64,000 nt of DNA from positions 186,001-250,000 of the forward strand of contig JAHUUL010000003.1 of NCBI GenBank assembly GCA_019218415.1, in the 5' to 3' direction. Positions 53,665 through 62,637 of the stretch are shown in pieces. The first letter of the stretch is position 1; each line of letters starts with the position of its first letter. Below the pieces are notes generated by a model. It worked only from the letters and a program-made list of their open reading frames with translations, was not told the origin of the DNA and ran no database searches. A program made the position numbers and the translations under genes. This DNA comes from Dermabacteraceae bacterium TAE3-ERU27 (lineage in GTDB: Bacteria; Actinomycetota; Actinomycetes; Actinomycetales; Dermabacteraceae).

Positions 53665-54495
53665 TCACCATTCTTCGTGGCTGCGCGAGTCCCAGGCGTG
53701 CTCCTCGCCCAGGGCCAGCGCCGCGAGATCGCTGCGGTCGGCGTCGCTCAGGCTAAAGCCCCACAGATCCAGGTTCTGTTTGCGGCGCTCGGCGGAGGAC
53801 GACTTCGGGATAACCACGATGTTTTGCTCGATCGACCAGCGCAGCGCCACCTGGGACGGGGTGACGCCGTGCCTGCGCGCCACCTTTTCCAGGGGGATCT
53901 GCCCCGGCAGCCCCTCGCGCACCCCGAGCGGGCCCCAGGCCTGCGTCACGATGCCGTGCTCGCGGTGGAATGCCACCGCCTCGCTGCGCGGCAGCACGGG
54001 GGAGAGCTGGATCTGGTTTAGCTGCGGCCATTCCCCGCTCTCGGCGTGCAGCAGCGCAAGCTGTTCGGGACGGAAATTTGAGGTACCGACGCTACGCACC
54101 AGGCCCTCCTCGCGCAGGCGCAGCATTTCCAGCCAGGTTTCCACGAACAACCCGCGAGACGGGTTCGGCCAGTGAATGAGCAGAATATCTATGTAATCGA
54201 GCGCGAGCCTGCGCAGCGATTCCCTGACCCCGCGCGTGGTCGCCCCGCGCCCCTGGTCCCCGCCCGCCACCTTGGTGGTGACAAGCACCTGCTCCCTGGG
54301 CAGGCCGCTTCGGCGCATGCCCTCGCCCACCGCGGCCTCGTTGCCGTACTGCGCGGCGGTGTCGAGTAGGCGATACCCCTCCGCCAGGGCCGCCGCTATC
54401 TCGCGTGCGCCCGCGTCGCCGCGCAGCCCGTAGGTGCCGAGCCCGATCAGCGGCAGGGAGGTGCCGTCGCGTAAAAAGACTTCTCGCTCCGTCAT
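53665..54495 (-). CDS. Aldo-keto reductase
   Basis: A 276-residue NADPH-dependent carbonyl reductase of the AKR5-like group. Catalytic residues are Asp in YRLLDTAAQYGNEAAVG (with Tyr), Lys in VLVTTKVAG and His in IDILLIHWPNP (about 106-116). The NADP-binding end IPKSSSAERRKQNLDLWGFSL is complete. Commonly called 2,5-diketo-D-gluconate reductase but substrate breadth is large and the true one unknown. AGGAGAGG precedes the ATG. It is convergent with pulA, five bases apart. Confidence 0.9.
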   Translation of the reverse strand: MTEREVFLRDGTSLPLIGLGTYGLRGDAGAREIAAALAEGYRLLDTAAQYGNEAAVGEGMRRSGLPREQVLVTTKVAGGDQGRGATTRGVRESLRRLALDYIDILLIHWPNPSRGLFVETWLEMLRLREEGLVRSVGTSNFRPEQLALLHAESGEWPQLNQIQLSPVLPRSEAVAFHREHGIVTQAWGPLGVREGLPGQIPLEKVARRHGVTPSQVALRWSIEQNIVVIPKSSSAERRKQNLDLWGFSLSDADRSDLAALALGEEHAWDSRSHEEW

Positions 54496-54530
54496 ATGCC
54501 AACCTCTCCTACGGTTTGCTTTAAAAAGGA

Positions 54531-55061
54531 TTACTCCCGGGGCTGCGCGGCGGAGGGCTGCAGCGGACGCTCCATCAGGAACTGCTGCTTGCCAAACTCC
54601 TCCAGGCCCTTGCGCACCTCGAAACCCAGGCGCTTCAACAGGTGCACGCTGCGCTTATTGTGAGACTGGGTGATGGCGATAATGCGTTCGTCCTCGAGCT
54701 CGCGCGCCGCCCAGGCCAGCATGTGCTGGCACGCCTCCGCCGCGTAACCGCGCCCCTCGTTTTCGGACAGCAGCGCGTAACTCAGTTCCAGTTCGCCCCG
54801 GTCGTAGCTGAGGGTGAGGGAGCCAAGCATTTCGTCGCTCTGCTTATCGCAGATGATCCACTGCCCCCAGGTCAGCCCGAGCGGAGAAAGCTTCAGCGCC
54901 TGCAGCGAGGCATGCTCCAACGCACCCCCCATGTAGAGGCGGGTGTGCGGGTCGGTATGGAGCCGAATATTGGTTTCCCGGTCGCGTTCCGCAGGAGGTC
55001 TAATCCTGAGGCGATCGGTTTCCACCACAACGGGCCATTCACTAGTTCCCTCGCGTGCCAC
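54531..55061 (-). CDS. GNAT family N-acetyltransferase
   Basis: A 176-residue acetyltransferase of the RimJ/RimL-like group: VVETDRLRIRPPAERD at the N-terminus, the acetyl-CoA loop ENEGRGYAAEACQHMLAWA (about 109-127) and the closing ITQSHNKRSVHLLKRLGFEVRKGL. Substrate unknown (small molecule or protein N-terminus). The GTG start at 55061 has TAGGCT seven bases upstream and no Shine-Dalgarno. No operon partner. Confidence 0.85.
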   Translation of the reverse strand: MAREGTSEWPVVVETDRLRIRPPAERDRETNIRLHTDPHTRLYMGGALEHASLQALKLSPLGLTWGQWIICDKQSDEMLGSLTLSYDRGELELSYALLSENEGRGYAAEACQHMLAWAARELEDERIIAITQSHNKRSVHLLKRLGFEVRKGLEEFGKQQFLMERPLQPSAAQPRE

Positions 55062-55247
55062 AACCGGTAGCCTAGCGTGCCTGATTCCCGGTGTCTTTAC
55101 CGGTTTTGTCAGCTTTTCCTCGCGTTTTATCCCGTTACGGGGGGCGCGGACGCGAAGTTGTCATTCACACACCCAAACCCGCGCTAGAGTAGGAGCCAGT
55201 TCACATCCAGCCCCGATGGTGGGGCCGCTAGCCGAAACGGAGACGCC

Positions 55248-56381
55248 ATGGTGAACGCCGCCGCAGGGCCAGGCAAAGAGACCCCGCTCGCTAAGGTGCA
55301 CGCGCAGCTAGGAGCAACTTTCACGGATTTCGCGGGATGGCAGATGCCCGTCCGCTACACCTCCGATCTGGAGGAACACCGCGCCGTCAGGGAGAGGGCC
55401 GGAATCTTCGATCTCAGCCACATGGGAGAGATCCGGGTGCGCGGTAGCGAGGCCGGACAGGCGCTCGATTACGCGCTCGCCGGGGCGATCTCGGCGATGC
55501 CGAACGGCCGCGCCAAGTACACGCTGCTGCTCACCCCCGAGGGCGGGGTAATCGACGATCTGATCGTCTACCGCCTCGCCGAAGACGACTACCTGGTGGT
55601 GGCTAACGCCTCCAACGCCGATACCGACTTCGCCACCCTGCGCGAACGCGCCGCAGGATTCGCCGCCACGGTGAGCGACGAATCCGCGCAGACCGCGCTG
55701 ATCGCGGTGCAGGGACCGGACAGCGAAGACATCGTGACCCGCGCGCTCGCAGCTGTGGGGAGCACGCTCACGGCCGCAGAGATCTCTGCCCTCGGCTACT
55801 ACCGTTTCCTGGCCGGAACCTACGCCGACGCGCCGCTCCTGCTCGCGCGTACCGGCTACACGGGGGAGGACGGCTTCGAGCTTTACGTCCCCGTCGCCCT
55901 CGCGGAAAACCTGTGGCAGCTGCTCACGGAACACGGCGGGGAAACCCTCGTACCCTGCGGCCTAGCCTGCCGCGACACGCTGCGCCTGGAAGCGGGCATG
56001 CCCCTTTACGGGCACGAACTGAACACGCAAACCCTGCCTGCGCAGGCCGGTCTGGGACGGGTGGTCAACTACAAGACCAAGGGCGATTTCGTCGGCCGCG
56101 CCGCGCTGGAAGGTGCCGACACCTCCGGGCTGCCGGTGCTGGTCGGCCTGCGCGCTGACGGCCGCCGCGCCGGTCGCGCCGGGTATGCGGTGCAGACCCC
56201 GCAGGGCGAGGCGATTGGCGAAGTCACCTCGGGTGCGCTTTCACCGACCCTCGGCTACCCCATCGCCATGGCCTACGTGACTGCGGAGCACGCGCAGGCG
56301 GGCACCGAGGTCGCGATCGACGTGCGCGGGAAGGCGCTTCCGGCCACCGTCGTGGCGCTGCCCTTCTACTCCCGCGGTTAA
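55248..56381 (+). CDS. gcvT: Glycine cleavage system T protein (aminomethyltransferase)
   Basis: A 377-residue folate enzyme that transfers the methylene group from the H-protein aminomethyl arm to tetrahydrofolate, releasing ammonia. FTDFAGWQMPVRY (about 24-36), FDLSHMGEIRVRG with the catalytic-site residues, GYTGEDGFELYVP and CRDTLRLEAGMPLYGHEL are family motifs. GGAG precedes the ATG. Upstream, TAGAGT (55185-55190) would give a leader of about 50 bases holding a small hairpin (GCCCC/GGGGC, 55210-55225), but I do not recognise a glycine riboswitch. It is first in gcvT-gcvH-gcvP; the L protein is elsewhere. Confidence 0.94.
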   Translation: MVNAAAGPGKETPLAKVHAQLGATFTDFAGWQMPVRYTSDLEEHRAVRERAGIFDLSHMGEIRVRGSEAGQALDYALAGAISAMPNGRAKYTLLLTPEGGVIDDLIVYRLAEDDYLVVANASNADTDFATLRERAAGFAATVSDESAQTALIAVQGPDSEDIVTRALAAVGSTLTAAEISALGYYRFLAGTYADAPLLLARTGYTGEDGFELYVPVALAENLWQLLTEHGGETLVPCGLACRDTLRLEAGMPLYGHELNTQTLPAQAGLGRVVNYKTKGDFVGRAALEGADTSGLPVLVGLRADGRRAGRAGYAVQTPQGEAIGEVTSGALSPTLGYPIAMAYVTAEHAQAGTEVAIDVRGKALPATVVALPFYSRG

Positions 56382-56420
56382 GACAGCAAACAGCACAAAA
56401 CGTTATTCAAGGAGCAAAAA

Positions 56421-56798
56421 ATGCACGAACTGGTTGCGGACTACCGCTATTCCACCGACCACGAATGGGCCGTCACCGACGGCGAAGTGACCACCGTCGG
56501 CGTCACCGCTTTCGCCGCGCAGCAGCTGGGGGACGTCGTCTACGTCGAGCTTCCCGCCGTTGGCGACACCGTGACCGCGGGGGAGGTGATGGGCGAGGTC
56601 GAATCGACCAAGAGCGTCTCCGATCTGCTCAGCCCCGTCAGCGGCGAGGTAATCGAGGTGAACCAGGATGTTGTGGACAGCCCCGAGATGGTGAACGAGG
56701 ACCCGTTCCACGCCGCCTGGCTGGTGAAGGTAGCCTGCGGCGAACTGCCGGCGGAGCTACTTAGCGTTGACGATTATCGCGCGCTGATCGGTGAGTGA
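56421..56798 (+). CDS. gcvH: Glycine cleavage system H protein
   Basis: A 125-residue lipoyl carrier. The lipoylated Lys is in [18 protein letters not shown] (about residue 62), inside the standard biotinyl/lipoyl sandwich beginning [10 protein letters not shown]. It shuttles the aminomethyl group between GcvP, GcvT and Lpd. AAGGAGCAAAAA precedes the ATG; gcvP starts three bases after its stop. Confidence 0.95.
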   Translation: MHELVADYRYSTDHEWAVTDGEVTTVGVTAFAAQQLGDVVYVELPAVGDTVTAGEVMGEVESTKSVSDLLSPVSGEVIEVNQDVVDSPEMVNEDPFHAAWLVKVACGELPAELLSVDDYRALIGE

Positions 56799-56801
56799 AG
56801 T

Positions 56802-59723
56802 ATGGCTAGCCACGAAGAAAAGTTCCTAAGCCGGCACGTCGGCCCGCGCCCCGCCCAGCAGGAACAGATGCTGGCCGCCCTCGGCCTGCGCAGCCTCGAC
56901 GAACTGTTGGAAAAGGCCGTCCCGGGAAGCATCCTGCTCGATGCCGACGCCCCCTCGCTCCTGCCGCAGCCGGTGGGGGAGGACGCCGCGCTCGCCGAAC
57001 TGCGCGCTATCGCGGGCCGCAACCGGCTGCGCCGCCCCCTGCTCGGGCAGGGCTATTACGGGACCCGCACGCCGCACGTGATCGTGCGTAACGTGATCGA
57101 AAATCCCGCCTGGTACACGTCCTACACCCCCTACCAGCCCGAAATCTCGCAGGGCAGGCTGGAAGCGCTGCTGAACTTCCAGACGATGGTTTCCGACCTG
57201 ACGGCCCTTCCCGTGGCGAACTCGTCCCTGCTGGACGAGGCCACGGCGGCGGCCGAGGCAATGCTGTTGGCGCGGCGAGCGGCGCGCGGCAACAAGTCCG
57301 CTCGTTTCCTGCTCGATAGCGACGTTTTCCCCGCCACCGAGGCCGTCATGCGGGCACGCGCCGAGGCGGTCGGGATCGAACTGGTAAGCGCCGACCTCAG
57401 CGACCCCGAAACCCTGAGCCGCGAACTGGCCGCCGGCGCGTTCGGCGTGCTCGCGCAATACCCGGCGGCGTCGGGCCGCGTCTGGGACCCGGCACCGGTC
57501 ATCGCCGCAGCCCACGAGGCCGGGGCGCAGGCCGTAATCGCCGCCGATCTGCTGGCGCTCACCCTGCTGCGCGCCCCCGGCGAGATGGGGGCAGACATCG
57601 CGGTTGGCTCCACCCAGCGTTTCGGGGTGCCGCTCGGCTACGGCGGGCCCCACGCCGGATACATGTCGGTGCGCTCCGGCCTGGAACGCCAGATCCCCGG
57701 TCGACTGGTCGGCGTTTCCCGCGACGCGGAGGGGCGTGACGCCCTGCGCCTGGCGCTGCAAACCAGGGAGCAGCACATTCGCCGCGACAAGGCGACCAGC
57801 AACATCTGCACCGCGCAGGTGCTGCTCGCGGTCGTGGCTTCGATGTACGCGGTTTATCACGGCCCCGAGGGGCTGCGCGGTATCGCACGCGGTGTCGCGG
57901 AACGCACCGTGCTGCTGGCCGAGCTCCTGCGCCTGGGCGGTTTCACGCCGCTGCACGCAAACTTCTTCGACACCCTGCGCGTGAGCGTGCCGGGCCGTGC
58001 AGACGAACTGGTGGCAGTCGCCGCCGACGCGGGCTACCTGCTGCTGCGCGTGAGCGACGACGAGGTGGGCATCTCCCTGGACGAGACCGTCACGGAGGCC
58101 GAGGTGCGCGAGCTCGCGGAACTCATCGTCTCCCTGGGAGAGGTAGACGCCCTGAGCGATGCCGAACAGGCCCCGGAAACCTACCTGGCCTGGGAGGACG
58201 AACTCAATCGCGAAAGCGATTTCCTCACCCACCCGGTGTTCAACAGCTACCGCAGCGAGACCGCGATGATGCGCTACCTGCGCCGCCTCAGCGACATGGA
58301 CTTCGCGCTGGATCGCGGCATGATTCCGCTCGGTTCCTGCACCATGAAGCTGAACGCCGCGGTGGAAATGAACGCCCTCACCTGGCCGGAATTCTCCGGC
58401 CTGCACCCGCTCGCGCCCGCCGAGGACGCCGCCGGATACAGGGAGCTGACCCGTCAGCTCGAGTCCTGGCTGGCCGACGTCACCGGCTACGACACCGTGT
58501 CCCTGCAGCCGAACGCTGGCAGCCAGGGAGAATACGCGGGGCTGCTGGCGATCCGCGCCTACCACCGCGAACGCGGCGATGGGCAGCGCGATGTCTGCCT
58601 GGTGCCCGCCAGCGCCCACGGCACCAACGCGGCCTCCGCCGTGCTGGCGGGGCTGCGGGTGGTGGTCGTCGCCTCTGACGAACAGGGCAACATCGACGTG
58701 GACGATCTGCGCGCCAAGCTGGAAAAGCACGGCAGCGAACTCGCCGCGATCATGATTACCTACCCCTCCACCCACGGCGTCTACGAGGCGCGGGTGCGCG
58801 AGGTATGCGAGCTGGTGCACGCCTCGGGCGGCCAGGTTTACGTGGACGGCGCGAACCTGAACGCGCTGCTCGAGGTGGCGCGCCCCGGCGAGTTCGGCGG
58901 CGACGTTTCCCACCTGAACCTGCACAAGACCTTTTGCATCCCGCACGGCGGTGGCGGCCCCGGCGTCGGCCCGGTGGCGGCGAAGGCGCACCTGGCCCCC
59001 TACCTGCCCGGGCATCCGGCGGCGGCAGACGCCAGCCACCCGCTCGCGGACGGCGGGGAAGTGGTGCACGGCGGGCCGCCGGTGGCGCAGGCCGCCTACG
59101 GCTCCGCATCGGTGCTGCCGATCCCGTGGATGTACGTGCGCATGATGGGTGCCGAGGGGCTGCGTTACGCCACCGCGTCGGCAGTGCTGGCCGCTAACTA
59201 CGTGGCGCACCGGCTCTCCGAGCGTTTCGACATCCTCTACCGGGGGGCGAACTCGCTGGTGGCCCACGAATGCATCGTGGATCTACGCGAATGGAGCAAA
59301 CGCACCCATATCAGCGTGGACGATGTGGCCAAGCGCCTGATCGACTACGGCTTCCACGCCCCCACCATGTCGTTCCCCGTCGCGGGCACCCTGATGGTGG
59401 AGCCGACGGAATCGGAGGACCTCGCGGAACTGGATCGTTTCTGCGAGGCCATGCTGGCTATCGCCGACGAAGCCGAAAAGGTCGCGGCGGGTGAATGGCC
59501 GGTGGACGACAACCCGCTGGTTAACGCCCCGCACACCGCGCGCTGCGCGGTCGCGGGGGAGTGGCCCCACCCTTACACCAGGGAAGAGGCTGTCTACCCG
59601 GCGGGAGAGGGCGCGGTGCGCGGCAAGTACTGGCCTCCGGTGCGCCGCGTCGATAACGCCTACGGCGATAGGAACCTGGCCTGCTCCTGCCCGTCCCCGG
59701 AGGCGTTCGCCGAAAGCGAGTAG
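56802..59723 (+). CDS. gcvP: Glycine dehydrogenase (decarboxylating), P protein
   Basis: A 973-residue PLP enzyme that decarboxylates glycine and passes the aminomethyl group to GcvH. It is the fused (single-chain) form: an N-terminal half ([16 protein letters not shown] start; [15 protein letters not shown]) and a C-terminal half with the PLP Lys in [21 protein letters not shown] (about Lys 711). [20 protein letters not shown] and [20 protein letters not shown] bind the cofactor. Length is normal. A hairpin terminator follows. Confidence 0.96.
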   Translation: MASHEEKFLSRHVGPRPAQQEQMLAALGLRSLDELLEKAVPGSILLDADAPSLLPQPVGEDAALAELRAIAGRNRLRRPLLGQGYYGTRTPHVIVRNVIENPAWYTSYTPYQPEISQGRLEALLNFQTMVSDLTALPVANSSLLDEATAAAEAMLLARRAARGNKSARFLLDSDVFPATEAVMRARAEAVGIELVSADLSDPETLSRELAAGAFGVLAQYPAASGRVWDPAPVIAAAHEAGAQAVIAADLLALTLLRAPGEMGADIAVGSTQRFGVPLGYGGPHAGYMSVRSGLERQIPGRLVGVSRDAEGRDALRLALQTREQHIRRDKATSNICTAQVLLAVVASMYAVYHGPEGLRGIARGVAERTVLLAELLRLGGFTPLHANFFDTLRVSVPGRADELVAVAADAGYLLLRVSDDEVGISLDETVTEAEVRELAELIVSLGEVDALSDAEQAPETYLAWEDELNRESDFLTHPVFNSYRSETAMMRYLRRLSDMDFALDRGMIPLGSCTMKLNAAVEMNALTWPEFSGLHPLAPAEDAAGYRELTRQLESWLADVTGYDTVSLQPNAGSQGEYAGLLAIRAYHRERGDGQRDVCLVPASAHGTNAASAVLAGLRVVVVASDEQGNIDVDDLRAKLEKHGSELAAIMITYPSTHGVYEARVREVCELVHASGGQVYVDGANLNALLEVARPGEFGGDVSHLNLHKTFCIPHGGGGPGVGPVAAKAHLAPYLPGHPAAADASHPLADGGEVVHGGPPVAQAAYGSASVLPIPWMYVRMMGAEGLRYATASAVLAANYVAHRLSERFDILYRGANSLVAHECIVDLREWSKRTHISVDDVAKRLIDYGFHAPTMSFPVAGTLMVEPTESEDLAELDRFCEAMLAIADEAEKVAAGEWPVDDNPLVNAPHTARCAVAGEWPHPYTREEAVYPAGEGAVRGKYWPPVRRVDNAYGDRNLACSCPSPEAFAESE

Positions 59724-59730
59724 CGGAGAG

Positions 59731-59765
59731 CTGGCTCACGCAAACAAACGCTGGGCGTGAGCCAG
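59731..59765 (+). terminator. Terminator after gcvP
   Basis: CTGGCTCACGC pairs with GCGTGAGCCAG around a 13-base A-rich loop, eight bases after the gcvP stop. Confidence 0.75.
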
Positions 59766-59793
59766 TTCACCGGTTTGTGGTGCAAAAACCCTG

Positions 59794-59814
59794 TTCGAGA
59801 ACGATTATTGATTA
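59794..59814. promoter_or_regulatory. Zur-type operator candidate before znuA
   Basis: The stretch with core GAGAACGATTATTGATT resembles Zur boxes of the form TGAAAACGATTATCA, though imperfectly. It overlaps the start of a -10 candidate TAGGAT (59813-59818), about 60 bases before the znuA ATG, so binding would block transcription. Confidence 0.5.
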
Positions 59815-59878
59815 GGATTGCGGGTAGACAGAGGGCGACCATCAGGCCGCTGCCGCATACGATCACAGGAGTGAGACG

Positions 59879-60853
59879 ATGACTTCGCCTACCCCCAACT
59901 TCACCCGCCGCACATTCGCGCTCGGAGCGCTCGGCCTGGGCGCCGCCGGGCTGCTGAGCGCCTGCTCCGGTAAGGAAGAAAAGAAGCCCGCCGCAAGCGG
60001 TAAGCCCGCCATGGACAAGCAGGAAGAAAAGCAGGGCGCGGCGAACGCGAAGCTGCCCGGCGTCTTTGCTTCCACCATCGTCTGGGGATCTGTTGCGCAG
60101 GCCGTCGGCGGCGAATATGCCAAGGTGACCTCCGCTATCGAGCGGGCCGACCAGGACCCGCACGATTACGAGCCGTCGGCCCGCCAGCTGGCGGACGCCA
60201 AGGAAGCCAGCATCGTGCTGCTTAACGGCGGCGGCTACGACGACTGGGTACTGAAGATGGCCTCCGATTCCGCCGTGCGGATCGACGCCGTGACCGTCTC
60301 CGGACTGAAGAAGCCGGGCGAAGAAGAGTTCAACGAACACGTTTTTTACGACGTCGACACCGTGGAAAAGGTGGCCCGTGACATCGCCAAGGCGCTTTCC
60401 GACCAGGCCCCCGAACACAAGGCCGAGTACGAACAGAACGCAGAAGCGTTCGTCGGCTCCCTGGCATCGGTGCGCGCAAACATGAAGAAGTTTGCCGACG
60501 AACACAAGGGGCTGACCGCGCTCGCCACCGAGCCCGTGGTGGGCTACCTGCTCGAAGACCTCGGCATCGAGGACGTCACCCCGGAAGAGTTCGTTGAACA
60601 GTCCGAGACCGAGGCCGGTGTTTCCGCTGCGGTCGCGCAGCAGGCCGTCACCCTGATCCGCGACGGCAAGGTAAAGATCCTGGTGCTCAACGCCCAGACC
60701 GAAGACGCCACCTCTGACACCCTGCTGAAGGCCGCCACCGAGAAGAAGGTGCCCGTGGCGAAGGTTTACGAGACCTTCCCCGACGGCGTGACCACCTACC
60801 AGGCCTTCCTGGAGGGTGCGGTTAAGCAGATCACGGACGCGGCTTCCGTCTAG
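59879..60853 (+). CDS. znuA: Zinc/manganese ABC transporter substrate-binding lipoprotein
   Basis: A 324-residue cluster A-I binding protein. It has a Tat-like start (RRTFALGALGLGAAGLL) and lipobox LSAC, followed by a charged Lys/Glu linker. Metal ligands are His in DPHDYEPSARQ (about 95), a second His in FNEHVFYDVDT (about 154) and an acidic residue in YETFPDG. The usual third His position reads ATEPVVGYLLEDLG, with Glu in its place. No His-rich loop is present. Zinc is inferred from the neighbouring genes and possible Zur box; manganese is also possible. Confidence 0.85.
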   Translation: MTSPTPNFTRRTFALGALGLGAAGLLSACSGKEEKKPAASGKPAMDKQEEKQGAANAKLPGVFASTIVWGSVAQAVGGEYAKVTSAIERADQDPHDYEPSARQLADAKEASIVLLNGGGYDDWVLKMASDSAVRIDAVTVSGLKKPGEEEFNEHVFYDVDTVEKVARDIAKALSDQAPEHKAEYEQNAEAFVGSLASVRANMKKFADEHKGLTALATEPVVGYLLEDLGIEDVTPEEFVEQSETEAGVSAAVAQQAVTLIRDGKVKILVLNAQTEDATSDTLLKAATEKKVPVAKVYETFPDGVTTYQAFLEGAVKQITDAASV

Positions 60854-61722
60854 TGAACACCGTCCTGGCGTCTTTCACTGACGCACGCTGCGGTTACGGC
60901 TCCCGTGACCTGTGGCAGAACCTCAACCTGTCCCTGCAACGCGGGGAGTTCGTGGCCGTCCTCGGCCCCAACGGGGCCGGTAAAACCACGATTCTGCGCG
61001 CCCTCCTCGGGGAGGTAGCGCTCAAGTCGGGCAGCGTCACGATTACGCCGGGCACCCGGATCGGCTACGTCCCCCAGGCTCGCCAGGAAGCCCCGCCCGC
61101 GCCGCTGCGCGGGCGAGACCTGGTGGGCCTGGGCGTGGACGGTGCCCGCTACGGTATTACCCTCAGCCCTAAGCTACGCAGGGAGAAACGCGAAAGGGTT
61201 TACGCCGCCCTCGCGGAGGTCGGCGCGCTCGGCTACGCCGACGCCCCCATCACCATGCTTTCGGGCGGGGAAATGCAGCGGCTCAGAATGGCGCAGGCGC
61301 TCGTCGGCAACCCCGATCTGCTGCTTTGCGACGAACCGCTCGCCAGCCTAGACGTCGGTCACCAGAGCGTGCTTAGCCGGGTTGTCGGCACGCGCGCTAA
61401 GAACGGCACCGGCGTGTTGTTCGTTTCCCACGAAATAACCCCCGTTCTGCCCTACGTGGACCGTGTGGTGTACGTGGCGCGCGGCAGCGCCCGTATCGGC
61501 ACGGTGGACGAGGTGATGCGCTCCGACGTGCTCAGCGATCTGTACGGCCAGAAAGTTGAGGTCATTCGGCACGCGGGCGCGCTGCTGGTGCTGACCGACG
61601 ACGGCCTGCGTCACGACGAACACGATTCGCACGCCCACCCGTTCGAGGACCCCTGCGAAATCCCGGGCGCACCAGCGCCGGATGCGGGGTTAAGCCGCGA
61701 CAGCGACAAGGAGCGGCAGTGA
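60853..61722 (+). CDS. znuC: Zinc/manganese ABC transporter ATP-binding protein
   Basis: A 289-residue ATPase: Walker A VLGPNGAGKTTIL (about 37-49), Q-loop GYVPQARQE, signature MLSGGEMQRLRMAQALVGN (about 135-153), Walker B LLLCDEPLASLDV and H-loop VLFVSHEI. The C-terminal 50 residues are rich in His, Asp and Glu (HDEHDSHAHPFED), a possible metal-sensing or metal-binding tail. GTG start overlaps the znuA stop by one base; znuB overlaps by GTGA. Confidence 0.9.
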   Translation: MNTVLASFTDARCGYGSRDLWQNLNLSLQRGEFVAVLGPNGAGKTTILRALLGEVALKSGSVTITPGTRIGYVPQARQEAPPAPLRGRDLVGLGVDGARYGITLSPKLRREKRERVYAALAEVGALGYADAPITMLSGGEMQRLRMAQALVGNPDLLLCDEPLASLDVGHQSVLSRVVGTRAKNGTGVLFVSHEITPVLPYVDRVVYVARGSARIGTVDEVMRSDVLSDLYGQKVEVIRHAGALLVLTDDGLRHDEHDSHAHPFEDPCEIPGAPAPDAGLSRDSDKERQ

Positions 61723-62600
61723 CCCTGCTAGAGATACTGCACCAGATCATCAATTTCGACGACGTTTCGCGGCTGCTGCCCGTCGTCAGCTCCAGCCTGC
61801 TCGCGGGGGCGCTGCTCGGCGTCGCGGCGGGCATGATCGGCCCGATGGTGCTATCGCGCGACCTCAGCTTCGCCGTGCACGGCATTAGCGAACTCTCGTT
61901 CGCCGGGGCCGGTATCGCGTTGTTCCTCGGTTGGTCCGTCTCGGCGGGAAGCATCCTCGGCTCCGTGGCGGCCGCCGTGCTGCTGTCGGCCATGGGGGTG
62001 CGCGCCAGGCAAAGAAACTCTGTCATAGGTATTTTTTTGCCCTTCGGCCTCGGCGTCGGCATGCTGTTTTTGGCTCTCTATCGCGGGCGCACCTCAAACA
62101 AGTTCAGCCTGCTCACCGGGCAGATCGTCTCCGTGGATACGCAGGACGTGGGCGTGCTGGTCGCGATCACCGCGGGCGTCATCGTGATGACCCTGATCCT
62201 CGGTAAACCCATGTGGTACGCGGCGGTTGATCCCGTCTCCGCCCGCGTGCACGGAGTACCGACGCGTGCCCTCAGCCTGCTCTTCATGGTCGTGCTGGGC
62301 CTGGTCTCGGCGATGGCCGTGCAGCTGGTGGGCGCCCTGCTGGTGATGAGCCTGCTGATCACCCCCGCGGCGGCGGCCGCGCGAGTGAGCGCTCGGCCTA
62401 TCATGCAGATCGGTCTGTCGGTGCTTTTCGCGGTGGTCTCTGCCGTGGGCGGCATCATTCTTTCCCTCGGCCCAGGCATGCCGATCAGCCCCTACGTGAC
62501 CAGCGTTTCGTTCCTGATCTACCTGATCTGCTGGGGCATCGGCGGCCTGCGTGTGAAGCGGGGCTGGGGGCGGCGCGAGGTAGCGGCGGCTCCCGCCTAA
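61719..62600 (+). CDS. znuB: Zinc/manganese ABC transporter permease
   Basis: A 293-residue permease with about eight helices. GALLGVAAGMIGPMVLSRDLSFAVHGISELSFAGAG (about 30-65) and AVQLVGALLVMSLLITPAAAA (about 204-224) are the conserved cores of the ZnuB/MntB family. GTG start within the znuC stop. It converges on the VIT1-type gene, 37 bases away, with no clear terminator between them. Confidence 0.9.
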   Translation: MTLLEILHQIINFDDVSRLLPVVSSSLLAGALLGVAAGMIGPMVLSRDLSFAVHGISELSFAGAGIALFLGWSVSAGSILGSVAAAVLLSAMGVRARQRNSVIGIFLPFGLGVGMLFLALYRGRTSNKFSLLTGQIVSVDTQDVGVLVAITAGVIVMTLILGKPMWYAAVDPVSARVHGVPTRALSLLFMVVLGLVSAMAVQLVGALLVMSLLITPAAAAARVSARPIMQIGLSVLFAVVSAVGGIILSLGPGMPISPYVTSVSFLIYLICWGIGGLRVKRGWGRREVAAAPA

Positions 62601-62637
62601 AGGGTTCCCGCTGGGCGCTTGCCGCCTATCCGATGGA

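Noticed and set aside
55062-55247. Glycine riboswitch before gcvT
   Set aside because: The region holds a promoter candidate and one small hairpin, but lacks the paired glycine aptamer cores.
56826-59267. Open frame of 813 codons on the minus strand
   Set aside because: Lies wholly inside gcvP in antisense; the GcvP motifs are complete, and the antisense translation is low-complexity.
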